The notes under the pieces: generated by a model
Told to the model about the DNA's origin: nothing
The model's database searches: none
Seen by the model: only the letters and a program-made list of their open reading frames with translations
In this document: piece by piece, positions 33,000-42,168 of the stretch
Position numbering within the stretch: position 1 is the first letter of the stretch
Layout: every line of letters starts with the position of its first letter
Virus record (IMG/VR): IMGVR_UViG_3300025162_000041
Span: 18,908 to 82,907 of that record
DNA: 64,000 nt
From: a virus
Reading direction: 5' to 3' (one strand)
Translations under genes and position numbers: made by a program

Positions 33000-33787
33000 G
33001 GAATTTATTGCTTTTTCGGATATTGTCATCTCTCCATAAAGGTTGATAATTTGTATAATGGCACGCTTTCAGAAATTGTTCTCGGTCTTCCAAATTGAAG
33101 ATGGATATGGGAATGATATGGTCTAAGTGCCAGTTGCCATAGTTATTCCATGACATTCCATCTTGAAATTTAGATGCGATGTAATTTTTGAACATATCAA
33201 GTGAACATCCCAAATCTTTAACTGCGGATCCTACTTTTTGATTCCTGCGAATAGCCTTTGTTAATCTGGTTCTTAAGTTTCCAGCTAATCTGAATTTAAT
33301 GTCTATCATTCGTCTCTTATTACAATAATTAGTATGATATTTTATTATATCTGTTTTGTTTAGAGTGTAGTATTGTTTGTTATAGTTATCTATTCGAAAT
33401 TTATTTTTGGTGCGATATTGTTTTCTTGGAACTTTATTATTATGATAATACTTTATTGCCAATGACTTTAAGTTTTCTTTATTCTTTCTATAATAATCCT
33501 TGTTATAGTTCGGATTCTTTAAATAATAATTTTGTCCAAATTCTTTGCGTTTATTGGGATTTTTTAAATAATAATTTTTTTGAATTTGCTTAATTTTGTC
33601 CGGATATTTTAAGCGGTATGTGTTGCTTTGTTTGTTATGTAGTAACCTTCGCCTTTCTTTTTCCCCAATATCGTTGCATAGACTTAGCATTGAGTCTGGC
33701 TTTGTGTCGTTGGTAATAACGCTTTGCACGAAGTCGTTGTTGTCCGAGCAATTCGTCTTGTGTTCGGTTAAGTCTTTTTCTTCCCAT
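32950..33787 (-). pseudogene. HNH homing endonuclease with a frameshift near the N-terminus
   Basis: The C-terminal 220 or so residues hold a clear HNH core (NWHLDHIIPISIF...YQPLWRDDNIRKSNK) after many YYLKNPNK-like repeats. The natural N-terminus (MGRKRLNRTQDELLGQQ, ATG 33787 with AAGGAA upstream) lies in another frame and stops after 50 residues. Removing one base in the GGGGAAAAAG run (about 33657-33666) would join them as RYWEKERRRLLHNKQ. The alternative N-terminus in the main frame (from about 33828) looks like out-of-frame translation. Either a decayed gene, a sequencing indel, or frameshift expression. Its 3' end overlaps the 32259 gene by 50 bases. Confidence 0.7.
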
Positions 33788-33832
33788 ATAATTTCCTTTT
33801 CGTTTAAGGTTAACAAAGTGTTGTTCATGTGG

Positions 33833-33840
33833 TATAAATA
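33833..33840 (-). promoter_or_regulatory. TATTTATA motif (minus strand)
   Basis: TACTATTTATACCAC lies 46 bases before the HNH start at 33787. Confidence 0.35.
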
Positions 33841-33906
33841 GTACATCATAGAATAAAACGTCAGAAAAAAAAACGAAAATATTTTGGGAATGCCGTCTTG
33901 TCTTCA

Positions 33907-33914
33907 TATTTATA
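33907..33914 (+). promoter_or_regulatory. TATTTATA motif
   Basis: CATATTTATATGTGA ends 5 bases before the ATG at 33920. Confidence 0.5.
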
Positions 33915-33919
33915 TGTGA

Positions 33920-34675
33920 ATGAAAATAATTAAACTACAATCTCTCATTAAAGAATCTCTTTCCGAAGCCCATCAACAGGGGCATTGGTGGATCGACAAT
34001 GGTGGTGATTTGCAACAATCAGGTGGTGAAAAAGAGATGAAGACTGAGAAATGGAAGCATATGAAGGCTTCTGCGGATAAGATTGAAATCACCACGTGGG
34101 AACTTACTGCTCAAGACCTTGGTATTATTCTTCAAGGAATCAAAAAAATCATGGGTGCTGAAGAAACTGAAAAAGATCCTGATGCCGACGTTGGAAAAGA
34201 TGGTTATACTGGTCCTCGGGTGGATATTATTCTCAAGAAGAAAGACAAATCTTTTAAGAATGTTCCACTTGGTATTTTGAAAACATGTTTACCTTCTCAT
34301 ATGAAGAACTATGAGAAGGGTAAAGACTCAGACCTTGCTGGACCAGTAACTGAGGAATTTCATCATTTACATAAGGATTATCGACTCTACGAGGGTGACG
34401 ATAGAATTACGGCTATTTTTGAGGATAATAGCAAGTTGGTTTTTGAGGTTCATTTCCATAATAACCACGGAGAAGATCGAGATAAATGGCGTCGTCAAGC
34501 GTTTTCCAAATGGAAATCTGCGGCCAATGAAATTTACAGAGATGTTCAACTAACCGAAGCAGGAAATCCAATACAACGAAGTTGGAAAGAATGCTTTCAA
34601 GAAGCTCTTAAGCATCCCAAGCTTAAGGATTATATTCGTCAGCCTCATCATCAACCTGTCTTCGAGAAGAATTAA
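33920..34675 (+). CDS. Predicted packaged protein with double protease leader
   Basis: 251 residues beginning MKIIKLQSLIKESLSEAHQQ. Two overlapping T4-type cleavage sites are seen, I-K-E followed by S and L-S-E followed by A. The mature part is hydrophilic and Lys/Asp/Trp-rich, with HFHNNHGEDRDKWRRQAF near residue 180-200; no known catalytic motif. Late-type motif directly upstream. It overlaps the convergent 35358 gene by 4 bases at its 3' end. Confidence 0.72.
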   Translation: MKIIKLQSLIKESLSEAHQQGHWWIDNGGDLQQSGGEKEMKTEKWKHMKASADKIEITTWELTAQDLGIILQGIKKIMGAEETEKDPDADVGKDGYTGPRVDIILKKKDKSFKNVPLGILKTCLPSHMKNYEKGKDSDLAGPVTEEFHHLHKDYRLYEGDDRITAIFEDNSKLVFEVHFHNNHGEDRDKWRRQAFSKWKSAANEIYRDVQLTEAGNPIQRSWKECFQEALKHPKLKDYIRQPHHQPVFEKN

Positions 34676-35358
34676 GTTACTCTTACTCGTTTGGCAATAA
34701 GATATGATCCCTGAAATACTGTAACCGTATCATTATTGTTTGAAACTGCGACTGCAATAGAAATAGTAGTTGTAGTAGATGGGTTAACGATACAAAGTTG
34801 TATTTGATCTGGTCCTGGTGTATTTATTTGAGTATGTACAAGTGTTGCCATCTTTGTATTTACAGCCGTTAATCTCTGGCGTGACGGAGTAGTAATAGCA
34901 TTTAATTCTGTCATGACCCATCCTTCAACATCTCCTATAGTACCAGCCGAAGATGATATTGCATAAACCATTCCACGATTGTTACTGCACTGAGTACTGA
35001 GATATGCTTCACATGTCCATGTCTCTCCTGCTTGCATGGTGAATGATAACGGTGTTGCTGTTACTGCAATTTGGTCACCTGTGTGGGTAAAATTCGATCC
35101 AGATATTGCGGCAACCACAAAATCATTCAGATAACTTGCTGTTGTAGCATATGAGGCGCTTTCTGCTATTGAGGAAGAAACTGCTGAATGGACGCTTCCC
35201 GTGCCAGCAATAAAGGAGGCGGTATCTACCATTGCCAAATTGCCAAAGGCATCGGACACTATGATACTATTCGGCTGGACGTGAAGGGGGGCTTCCTCAA
35301 ACGTCTGGTTCGCCGTTCGTCTTTCCAAGAAAATGTCTTTAGTACTATATTGGCTCAT
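34672..35358 (-). CDS. Virion/fibre-like protein with SASYATTASY segment
   Basis: 228 residues. Residues about 60-80 (SSSIAESASYATTASYL) are the same kind of Ser/Ala/Tyr repeat found in the giant fibres at 52603 and 56840; the rest is beta-rich. No enzyme motif. Last of the leftward neck/fibre block (45203 to 34672), so probably a tail or neck appendage. Confidence 0.65.
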   Translation of the reverse strand: MSQYSTKDIFLERRTANQTFEEAPLHVQPNSIIVSDAFGNLAMVDTASFIAGTGSVHSAVSSSIAESASYATTASYLNDFVVAAISGSNFTHTGDQIAVTATPLSFTMQAGETWTCEAYLSTQCSNNRGMVYAISSSAGTIGDVEGWVMTELNAITTPSRQRLTAVNTKMATLVHTQINTPGPDQIQLCIVNPSTTTTISIAVAVSNNNDTVTVFQGSYLIAKRVRVT

Positions 35359-35413
35359 TTGATTATTTCCTATACACTGTTTCCAAAAAATTCCACATTA
35401 TAATGTAATTCCA

Positions 35414-36889
35414 TTACACTAGAGTTGCCGAAAGCGTATTTATTCCTTCTGGTGGGTATCCATCTACTGGGCCTCTATCTGCACAGCTAGTTGCAGGAAT
35501 TTTATCAAATGTTGCAATCGCCACTCGTCTCCATTCTTCACTGGTATAAATATAAAAATATTGGGCATCATACATTATGTCACCTTGATTTCCGTCATTC
35601 GAGAAATTAAATTCGGCAATGGCTACTTTTCGCCAATTGCCTTTAGTATAAATATAGAAGAACAATGTATTATACGCAACAGAACCTGGAGTTCCATATA
35701 AAGGAACATTATCTTCGCAAACAGGCGTAAATTCTGCAATAGCGACCCGACGCCATTTATGTTCGGTGTGTAGATAAAAATACTCAGCGTCATAAGACAT
35801 ATCTCCGTCTTGTCCGCCAGCGGCTTGTTGCATTGGAACTGGTACAATACGCAAGAATAATGGAGAATTATCCACTTTAATGCCTACATGAGGTCCAGCA
35901 TCGAGGATGCTATTATCCGTTATGCTTGTATCCATAGTCAGACCTGGAGATGGAATAATGGTATCGTAACGAAGATTTGGGTAATTTTTGTTTCTCCATT
36001 TTTCAGCATTAGCAGTTATTTTGGATAGTTCAAAGTCGGTCTTTACCACTTCAAGACCCATAACAAATTTTTTCGGGGTCATTCGTTTTTGGGTTGTCAT
36101 CTTGTGACGGTCTAAATAGGTCACGGAATCGGGGAGGATATAACCATGAGTTCTTAAGTCAAATTCAGTTTTGACTGACCGTTCATCGCCAGCTTGTATT
36201 TCCACATTGTGGGTATAACCACCCTCGACATTAACACGAAATCGAAATCCTTTTCTGCTGCCCCAATAGTCTTGTGTGTTATAAATAATCGTCTGCATGA
36301 TTTGATTCATTTGCTCAACAAGAGCAGTCCATACAATACAGTGATAAGTAAGAATCATATGCTTTGGAACTAGCACATTGAAAATTTCATTGACGGGAGC
36401 ATTCTGACCTGTAAGCGCACCAAATTTGGTGTATTTGTTCTTCTCCGAATATAATTTCATCACTGGCGTGTCGAGATAACGATTAAAAAACAATAATGAC
36501 TGGTCATTCTCGGAGTTAGACCGTTTAAGAATCATAGCGGGTTGCATGATCTTACCTTGTTTATCACGGAGATATCCGTCTCGGGCCGAACTCACCCACC
36601 GTTCGGGGGGACCATAGAAAATAGGAACTTTGACTTGTTTGCCTACGTCGGTAATTTGAATTTGAAGTTGTTCAAGTTGAGTAAGAATGGTTTCATCAAT
36701 ATCATAAAATGTAATGGTAAAATCTTTCTGTCCATCCTTATCCCTGCGAATTTCTTCTGCGCGATTATTACTAACAAAGGCAGCGGGATCATTGTTAGTA
36801 ATAAACTTTTCTGCACGATCAATAGGTTCTCTGATCATGTTAGGTGCAGGATTTGATTTATCCCCATGCCAAGACATCGAATTACCCAT
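35414..36889 (-). CDS. Tail terminator/sheath stabiliser, gp15-like, with C-terminal repeats
   Basis: 491 residues. The N-terminal 270 residues have the outline of T4 gp15: a strand (KDFTITFYDIDE), VKVPIFYGPPERWVS, a long central helix pair (VWTALVEQMNQIMQTIIYN) and an end segment RSVKTEFDLRTHGYILPD. The C-terminal third has three copies of a short unit: YDAEYFYLHTEHKWRRVAIA, YNTLFFYIYTKGNWRKVAIA and YDAQYFYIYTSEEWRRVAIA. Such units occur on phage appendages and may decorate the neck. Gene order after gp13- and gp14-like genes supports the gp15 call; similarity is distant. Confidence 0.6.
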   Translation of the reverse strand: MGNSMSWHGDKSNPAPNMIREPIDRAEKFITNNDPAAFVSNNRAEEIRRDKDGQKDFTITFYDIDETILTQLEQLQIQITDVGKQVKVPIFYGPPERWVSSARDGYLRDKQGKIMQPAMILKRSNSENDQSLLFFNRYLDTPVMKLYSEKNKYTKFGALTGQNAPVNEIFNVLVPKHMILTYHCIVWTALVEQMNQIMQTIIYNTQDYWGSRKGFRFRVNVEGGYTHNVEIQAGDERSVKTEFDLRTHGYILPDSVTYLDRHKMTTQKRMTPKKFVMGLEVVKTDFELSKITANAEKWRNKNYPNLRYDTIIPSPGLTMDTSITDNSILDAGPHVGIKVDNSPLFLRIVPVPMQQAAGGQDGDMSYDAEYFYLHTEHKWRRVAIAEFTPVCEDNVPLYGTPGSVAYNTLFFYIYTKGNWRKVAIAEFNFSNDGNQGDIMYDAQYFYIYTSEEWRRVAIATFDKIPATSCADRGPVDGYPPEGINTLSATLV

Positions 36890-36936
36890 TCCTTTCTACA
36901 ACATTCTTAAAATTAGAGTAAACATCTACCATATGC

Positions 36937-39900
36937 TTAAACCATGCTTGAACTCATCCAAGTTGTTCCTGTATAAATGTATAGACATTTATTACCTACA
37001 TTCACATATGCTGACCCTGTAAGAGTGATTGGAGTTAATACGGATGTTGATGATGAATATGGAAGTTGGAACATATTGGTTACAGTTATTTTGGATGCTT
37101 CAACTCTTCCTGTATTGAAATATATATCGTTTCCAGAAGTTGACCATATTTCAACATCATATGTTCCATAAAGTTGTCCCTTATCACTTCGAATTTTATA
37201 ATTAACTATGCTAGATGAGAGTGTTATACTTGGATTCTTTAACCAATTTATATTGCTTGGCCATGTTACATTATAATATGTATTTGGAACTGTTTGTACA
37301 GTCCGTATATTAATTTCTTCGTTTCTGGGAATTATGTTTTGTCCAATAGTATTGTTGACATCAGCATATGTCCCAACAATATAACTTCCAGTATTACTGA
37401 AATTTAAGATACATAAATTATCATCTAGATTTATTATATGATTTTTTATATTGAAGTTTATGGATGCGGTCGGATAATACTCAAATATTGAAACTTTAGA
37501 AAAAGTACCGGTTGATGTTCCAGGCGCAATACTTCGACTGAATTCCATTGAAAAACTACCAGTTGGATTGATTAAACTTCCATTGGTTGTAAAATATATT
37601 CTGTGGTCACCGCCAGTATTGTGAATTGCATTATTCCATGTGAATAATGGAACACCTCCTATTTTAACTTTGGCATCTGTCAATGCAGGAGAAAATACAA
37701 TGGGTGCCGAATTACCTTCCTGACTAAACATATAATTAAAAATATATGTTTTGTTTGGCTGAAGTTGATTCGTAAAACTAGACGAGTATTGTACTAGCGA
37801 TGCGGAATAATTGAAAGATAACATTCCATTGTATCCTGCCGAATCATTATGCCAAATTGATCCGATATAAGCGAGTGCAGGATTTGAAAGAATATTCTTG
37901 CTAATATCAATATATGGAGTAATGATTGAATTTCTTTCCAATACCAAATTATTTTTACTATAATTTGGAATGTTATAAAACCCATCTCTATAACTGTGAA
38001 GTGACGCGGGAAGTAACCATACTAGAGGAGTTGGCGTTCCAGCATCATCATAATTGTTTTCAATACAATATGAGCTTACTAAGTCTGTATATTTGGTCAA
38101 ATCAACTTGATGCTCCGAAGATGTATTGTATATATCACTATCTGTTTGAAATATAATTGGAATATTATTAAACCAATTCGCATAAGCATCTTGAAGCTCA
38201 TTCGCGTTATAGTTATAATTAAATCCTTTGCGTTTTGAACTGTTGAAATTTATAAAAGTATTTCCCTCAATAGTTAAATGTGATGCGGATGTATAAGTTG
38301 AAATCGATTTAAACACAATACCATTACATCGTTGTGTATTACTGTTTTTATACTGTGCATAATAATAAGGATTATCAATTGTTCGTTGGAATATATTATG
38401 AATCTTATCAAAAAATGCAGACCCAACTGCTACGCAATTAGAATACGCCTCTCCAGAAAATTGGGAAAATGACCTATTATATGATCCAGAAAAATATGCG
38501 TTATATATCACCATACTGGATACATTACTACCATAAATAGTAACTCCACATGCATCGGAAATACTGGCAGGTATTAAACATTTAAATGTTGTTGTGGTTG
38601 GAACCTCAAGTATTGATACTCCTGGCAATTCGTCATAAGAAGGAGCGGTGTTTAAATATGAATATGGCGGTATAGAGTTGGCTATATGCACAGTAATTGA
38701 TCCTGCCAGTTCATGTGCGGTAGAAGACGTAAAAGATGCAGTAATATATCCGTTTGTACGTGTCGATAGAGATGCGGTTATTATTGATATATTTGCGATA
38801 TTATGACCTATAATATTACCATTTATAGACCCGAGAAAATTTTGTAATTCCCACGGTGCATTTACTCCGACGGTTGCATTTATGCTTGGATAATATTCTT
38901 GCGTATATCTACTGGATGCCGCTGGAATTCTAATTGTATTATTTTGTATTACAATTTCTCCGCTCTTATGTTTATGGAGAATGTCTGTACTTTGGTTTGA
39001 GCCAACTATTATTGCATTTAATGTACCTTGGTTGCCATATAAATCATCCGATAAATCTCTATCTAGTATTTGAATATAATTATTGCTAATAATATATTTA
39101 TCCATAGAGCAAATGGCAGAACCTCCGTACGCAGGTATACAGTTTGCTACATCAATAAATGAATTTCCGTCAATAATCCTACTAAATTGCCATGTATCTT
39201 GACCAATACACGAATCCATCCCAGCAGCATAATTATTTTTTGTTACTGAAGCACCACCAAAAAAAGCGGCATATTCAAATAATCCAGATTTCATCTCCCA
39301 CCTACCGTATGGGGTGCCATCATTAATTTTTTTCATCCTACCGCCAACAATTCTATTATCTGGCAAATAACGTATGTTGACTATCGCCCATTGGCCAATA
39401 GATCCAGTTTTATATCCATTGCCGGGAATAATTCCGTCCGATGAACCCGTCAAACTTTCATAAGTACAACTCGAACTTACAAATATCGATAAAATTGATC
39501 CATTCCACACACTTGCTGTGGATGGACATCTTGGATATAGATATGCAATAGTACAATTTTCTACACTTGATAACAGTTCTACAGTTGATTCGCCAACTGG
39601 ATTTCCATCTATATCTGTGACCGCAAGCATTGGAGAAATAGCAAATACAGTTTGGTTAGTACTAGGATTTTGATAATCTGGATTGCCAGGATTTGTAGCG
39701 ATGCAATTTAACGCCCGATTTGGTTTAAATGTAGTTTGTGCAGTTACTGGCCACGGAAAAGTAGTGGTGTCTCTAAAACTACTAACATAAGGACACTTTT
39801 CAACTCCATGAGATACATCATACTGTAACCCTGGACTAAGCCCAGCACCAAAAATAAATCCTTCTATATATGAGCCGCCAATATCTGGAACGTTAATACT

Positions 39901-41022
39901 CGATGACAATTCTCCGTGGCTCACACCACACCCAAATCCTCTGGCTTCAATATGATCAAAAATTATATTTTCTCCAGCCAAATTAAATAAATTAATAGTA
40001 CTTCTTACTTTATTCGCATATTGAGGAAGATAATATCCCCAACTGTCAATGCTACCACTACTATTTGAATCTTTCGCCCAACCTTTCCAATTAAAACTAC
40101 TATGTTTGGCTTGATTATCAAAATTACCATCAATAGTCATGTCGCAAAAGAGAACATTTCTTCTCATACTTGGTATTCCGCCCCAAGGAAAAGCACAAAG
40201 TTCTAACCAATCCGAATCAATAATAGAACTCTGCGAGTTTGCATTCATGACCCATCTATTATTTCCTGGATTAATTTGAGTTTGATTGCCAAAACCGTCA
40301 AGTCCATCAAATTTTGAATAGTCAGTACTTCCCGAACCACATTCGGTTCCAATAGGTATAAAATTAGAACCAGACCCAGGCAACCAACGAATATTGTCTG
40401 GTAACAATGCAATGCCAAACATTGAAAAATAATGGCTATAACCATAGGGAGAGTTATCCATTATTTTTAATGTAGTTCTTCCCATTCCCTTCCCCTTGAA
40501 TGTAGTATTAGAAGGAACTGGTAACATTCCTCTTACAGCATATGTTTTGGCATCAAATTCAATGACGCTATGACTCAGAGTACAGTTTTTAATAGCAATC
40601 CAATCGTCTGTAACACCATCACCAACGGCACCATACATTTCTGGGCGTCCAATGCTTGGAAATGCATTAACGGCATTTGAAGCATAACTCGACGAAATAG
40701 ACGCAGAGGCCCACGAAGCAGAAATATTATATGAACCACCACTTACAACACCAGTGCCACCGCCATTTACAACATTTATTGCCCAAGAAGAAGTTCCGAA
40801 CAATGATGAGGTATAATTTATTAAGTTTTTCCACTGCGAGGATGTAACGCCCGGTAAATTATTAAGGTTATTATCAGTTAAACTCGAATAAATATAACCA
40901 TTATAATGAGTTATATCATTAATATTATAGGAATAAGTCCCCGCCCAGTCAGGTAACGAGTTAATTTTGGATCGAATGCTTAATCCGAGTTCGCCATTAG
41001 AAAATGTTTGTGTTCTTGCCAT
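36937..41022 (-). CDS. Tail fibre/spike with pectate-lyase-like beta-helix
   Basis: 1361 residues. N-terminal 70 residues (GELGLSIRSKIN, then a WAGTYSYNINDITHYNGYIY carbohydrate-binding-like unit), a short SYNISASWASASISSSY repeat, then a GAVGDGVTDDWIAI motif that opens a right-handed parallel beta-helix domain of several hundred residues, as in phage depolymerase spikes. The C-terminus has YVNVGNKCLYIYTGTTW, like the repeats on the gp15-like protein. It would bind or degrade host surface polysaccharide. A TATTTATA motif lies 29 bases upstream. Confidence 0.85.
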   Translation of the reverse strand: MARTQTFSNGELGLSIRSKINSLPDWAGTYSYNINDITHYNGYIYSSLTDNNLNNLPGVTSSQWKNLINYTSSLFGTSSWAINVVNGGGTGVVSGGSYNISASWASASISSSYASNAVNAFPSIGRPEMYGAVGDGVTDDWIAIKNCTLSHSVIEFDAKTYAVRGMLPVPSNTTFKGKGMGRTTLKIMDNSPYGYSHYFSMFGIALLPDNIRWLPGSGSNFIPIGTECGSGSTDYSKFDGLDGFGNQTQINPGNNRWVMNANSQSSIIDSDWLELCAFPWGGIPSMRRNVLFCDMTIDGNFDNQAKHSSFNWKGWAKDSNSSGSIDSWGYYLPQYANKVRSTINLFNLAGENIIFDHIEARGFGCGVSHGELSSSINVPDIGGSYIEGFIFGAGLSPGLQYDVSHGVEKCPYVSSFRDTTTFPWPVTAQTTFKPNRALNCIATNPGNPDYQNPSTNQTVFAISPMLAVTDIDGNPVGESTVELLSSVENCTIAYLYPRCPSTASVWNGSILSIFVSSSCTYESLTGSSDGIIPGNGYKTGSIGQWAIVNIRYLPDNRIVGGRMKKINDGTPYGRWEMKSGLFEYAAFFGGASVTKNNYAAGMDSCIGQDTWQFSRIIDGNSFIDVANCIPAYGGSAICSMDKYIISNNYIQILDRDLSDDLYGNQGTLNAIIVGSNQSTDILHKHKSGEIVIQNNTIRIPAASSRYTQEYYPSINATVGVNAPWELQNFLGSINGNIIGHNIANISIITASLSTRTNGYITASFTSSTAHELAGSITVHIANSIPPYSYLNTAPSYDELPGVSILEVPTTTTFKCLIPASISDACGVTIYGSNVSSMVIYNAYFSGSYNRSFSQFSGEAYSNCVAVGSAFFDKIHNIFQRTIDNPYYYAQYKNSNTQRCNGIVFKSISTYTSASHLTIEGNTFINFNSSKRKGFNYNYNANELQDAYANWFNNIPIIFQTDSDIYNTSSEHQVDLTKYTDLVSSYCIENNYDDAGTPTPLVWLLPASLHSYRDGFYNIPNYSKNNLVLERNSIITPYIDISKNILSNPALAYIGSIWHNDSAGYNGMLSFNYSASLVQYSSSFTNQLQPNKTYIFNYMFSQEGNSAPIVFSPALTDAKVKIGGVPLFTWNNAIHNTGGDHRIYFTTNGSLINPTGSFSMEFSRSIAPGTSTGTFSKVSIFEYYPTASINFNIKNHIINLDDNLCILNFSNTGSYIVGTYADVNNTIGQNIIPRNEEINIRTVQTVPNTYYNVTWPSNINWLKNPSITLSSSIVNYKIRSDKGQLYGTYDVEIWSTSGNDIYFNTGRVEASKITVTNMFQLPYSSSTSVLTPITLTGSAYVNVGNKCLYIYTGTTWMSSSMV

Positions 41023-41050
41023 AGGTTATATTTTGATTTGAAGTTATAGT

Positions 41051-41058
41051 TATAAATA
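41051..41058 (-). promoter_or_regulatory. TATTTATA motif (minus strand)
   Basis: GATATTTATAACTATAAC, 28 bases before the fibre start at 41022. Confidence 0.45.
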
Positions 41059-41098
41059 TCGGGTCATAAGGAATATCTTAATTCCAAATGGAAAGTTG

Positions 41099-41587
41099 TT
41101 ATGATTGACGCTCAACTAAGTCAATTTTAGATAAGCTTGTATAATGTGTATTTACAATTATGGATAGGGATTTTGTTGGCTGACCTCCCAGAAATTGCTC
41201 TTGCACTACATCATCAATTTCGTGATAACGATCATTGAAATGTATCAGATCGCCCGTTTGTGGAAAGAAATTGAGTGTCCGCAAATCTTTCTCCATAAAC
41301 TTGAAGGCGACATTCTGTTTACGGTCAGGGCCGAAGTCATCGGCGTCTGTAGTAATGTCGGCTCGATCAACCAAACAAACTATATCAATACCTGGAAAAT
41401 ATTGCTTACCTGCCTTTGGACTGCTTTCACCATAAATATTGGTTTGAGTAACATCGGCGCACATTTTAAAAAGACGTACTTCCGTTTGTATTATATCTCC
41501 CAATAATTCCTGGTTGATCCCGTCAATAAATGAGATGTCCCGCTCCGAAAAATATCTTCCTGGAAGTTCCATTGCATTATTACCCAT
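41099..41587 (-). CDS. Neck protein, gp14-like
   Basis: 162 residues. IIQTEVRLFKMCADVTQTNIYGE, then GDLIHFNDRYHEIDDVV match the outline of T4 gp14 (a core beta-barrel with G-D-L-I-x-F). With the gp13-like gene upstream on the same strand and the gp15-like gene downstream, the neck gene order of T4 is preserved with fibres and endonucleases inserted. Its start overlaps the 3' end of the 42062 gene by 8 bases. Confidence 0.55.
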   Translation of the reverse strand: MGNNAMELPGRYFSERDISFIDGINQELLGDIIQTEVRLFKMCADVTQTNIYGESSPKAGKQYFPGIDIVCLVDRADITTDADDFGPDRKQNVAFKFMEKDLRTLNFFPQTGDLIHFNDRYHEIDDVVQEQFLGGQPTKSLSIIVNTHYTSLSKIDLVERQS

Positions 41588-42062
41588 GTATTTTCAAAAG
41601 CTCAAGGGCACGTGCTTCAATTACTTCTAATGCCATGTTCATATTATGTAATTCAGTATCCATCAGTTTGCCTTTTGATGACAGTGATCTTACTAATTTT
41701 GCCGCTTGAATAATTTCTTTTGCTATTTTAATTTCTCGCTTTTCATTTGGGTCGGATATATCTGTTTCGCCAGGCATGTCTGATTTATCAAAATACTGCT
41801 GATCCTCATCATCCTTATAACCATATTCTTTGGCCAACATTCTAGCCTCTTGAATAGCAGTTTTCTTGGCTTCTTCTACACTCTTAATATAGCCAAGCCC
41901 AACCCCTTGCAGTTTCTTATATGAAAGTCGTTTGTCTCCTGCACCAAAGACCTTCTTTAAACCTTCCCGAACAAGCTTTGCCTTGGGATTAACTTCATCA
42001 ATACTCTCAGTTATGAGTTTGAATTGATTTCCACCGATATTTTCGAATAGTTTTTGTTTCAT
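41580..42062 (-). CDS. Predicted packaged protein with I-T-E leader
   Basis: 160 residues from ATG 42062 (MKQKLFENIGGNQFKLITESIDE); an upstream in-frame ATG at 42110 lies before the late-type motif and is unlikely. I-T-E followed by S at about residue 19 fits prohead-protease cleavage. The mature part is mostly helical and charged (KKVFGAGDKRLSYKKLQ, ALEVIEARALELLKIHG). Function unknown. Overlaps the gp14-like gene start. Confidence 0.68.
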   Translation of the reverse strand: MKQKLFENIGGNQFKLITESIDEVNPKAKLVREGLKKVFGAGDKRLSYKKLQGVGLGYIKSVEEAKKTAIQEARMLAKEYGYKDDEDQQYFDKSDMPGETDISDPNEKREIKIAKEIIQAAKLVRSLSSKGKLMDTELHNMNMALEVIEARALELLKIHG

Positions 42063-42085
42063 ATACCTTAAAAATTTGTCTATCC

Positions 42086-42093
42086 TATAAATA
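42086..42093 (-). promoter_or_regulatory. TATTTATA motif (minus strand)
   Basis: TTTATATTTATAGGATAG, 23 bases before the start at 42062. Confidence 0.45.
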
Positions 42094-42129
42094 TAAATTG
42101 CCGCTATCAATCGGCAATAATAAAATAAC

Positions 42130-42158
42130 TTGATGTTTTATTGTTTTTGACTTATATT
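42130..42158 (+). promoter_or_regulatory. Sigma70-like promoter for homing endonuclease
   Basis: TTGATG (42130-42135), 17-base spacer, TATATT (42153-42158), then GAAAGG and ATG 42169. Confidence 0.65.
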
Positions 42159-42168
42159 GAAAGGTAAT

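Noticed and set aside
33788-33849. N-terminus MNNTLLTLNEKEI for the HNH gene
   Set aside because: The alternative frame has the family-like MGRKRLNRTQDELL start with ribosome binding site; the MNNTLL stretch looks like out-of-frame translation.
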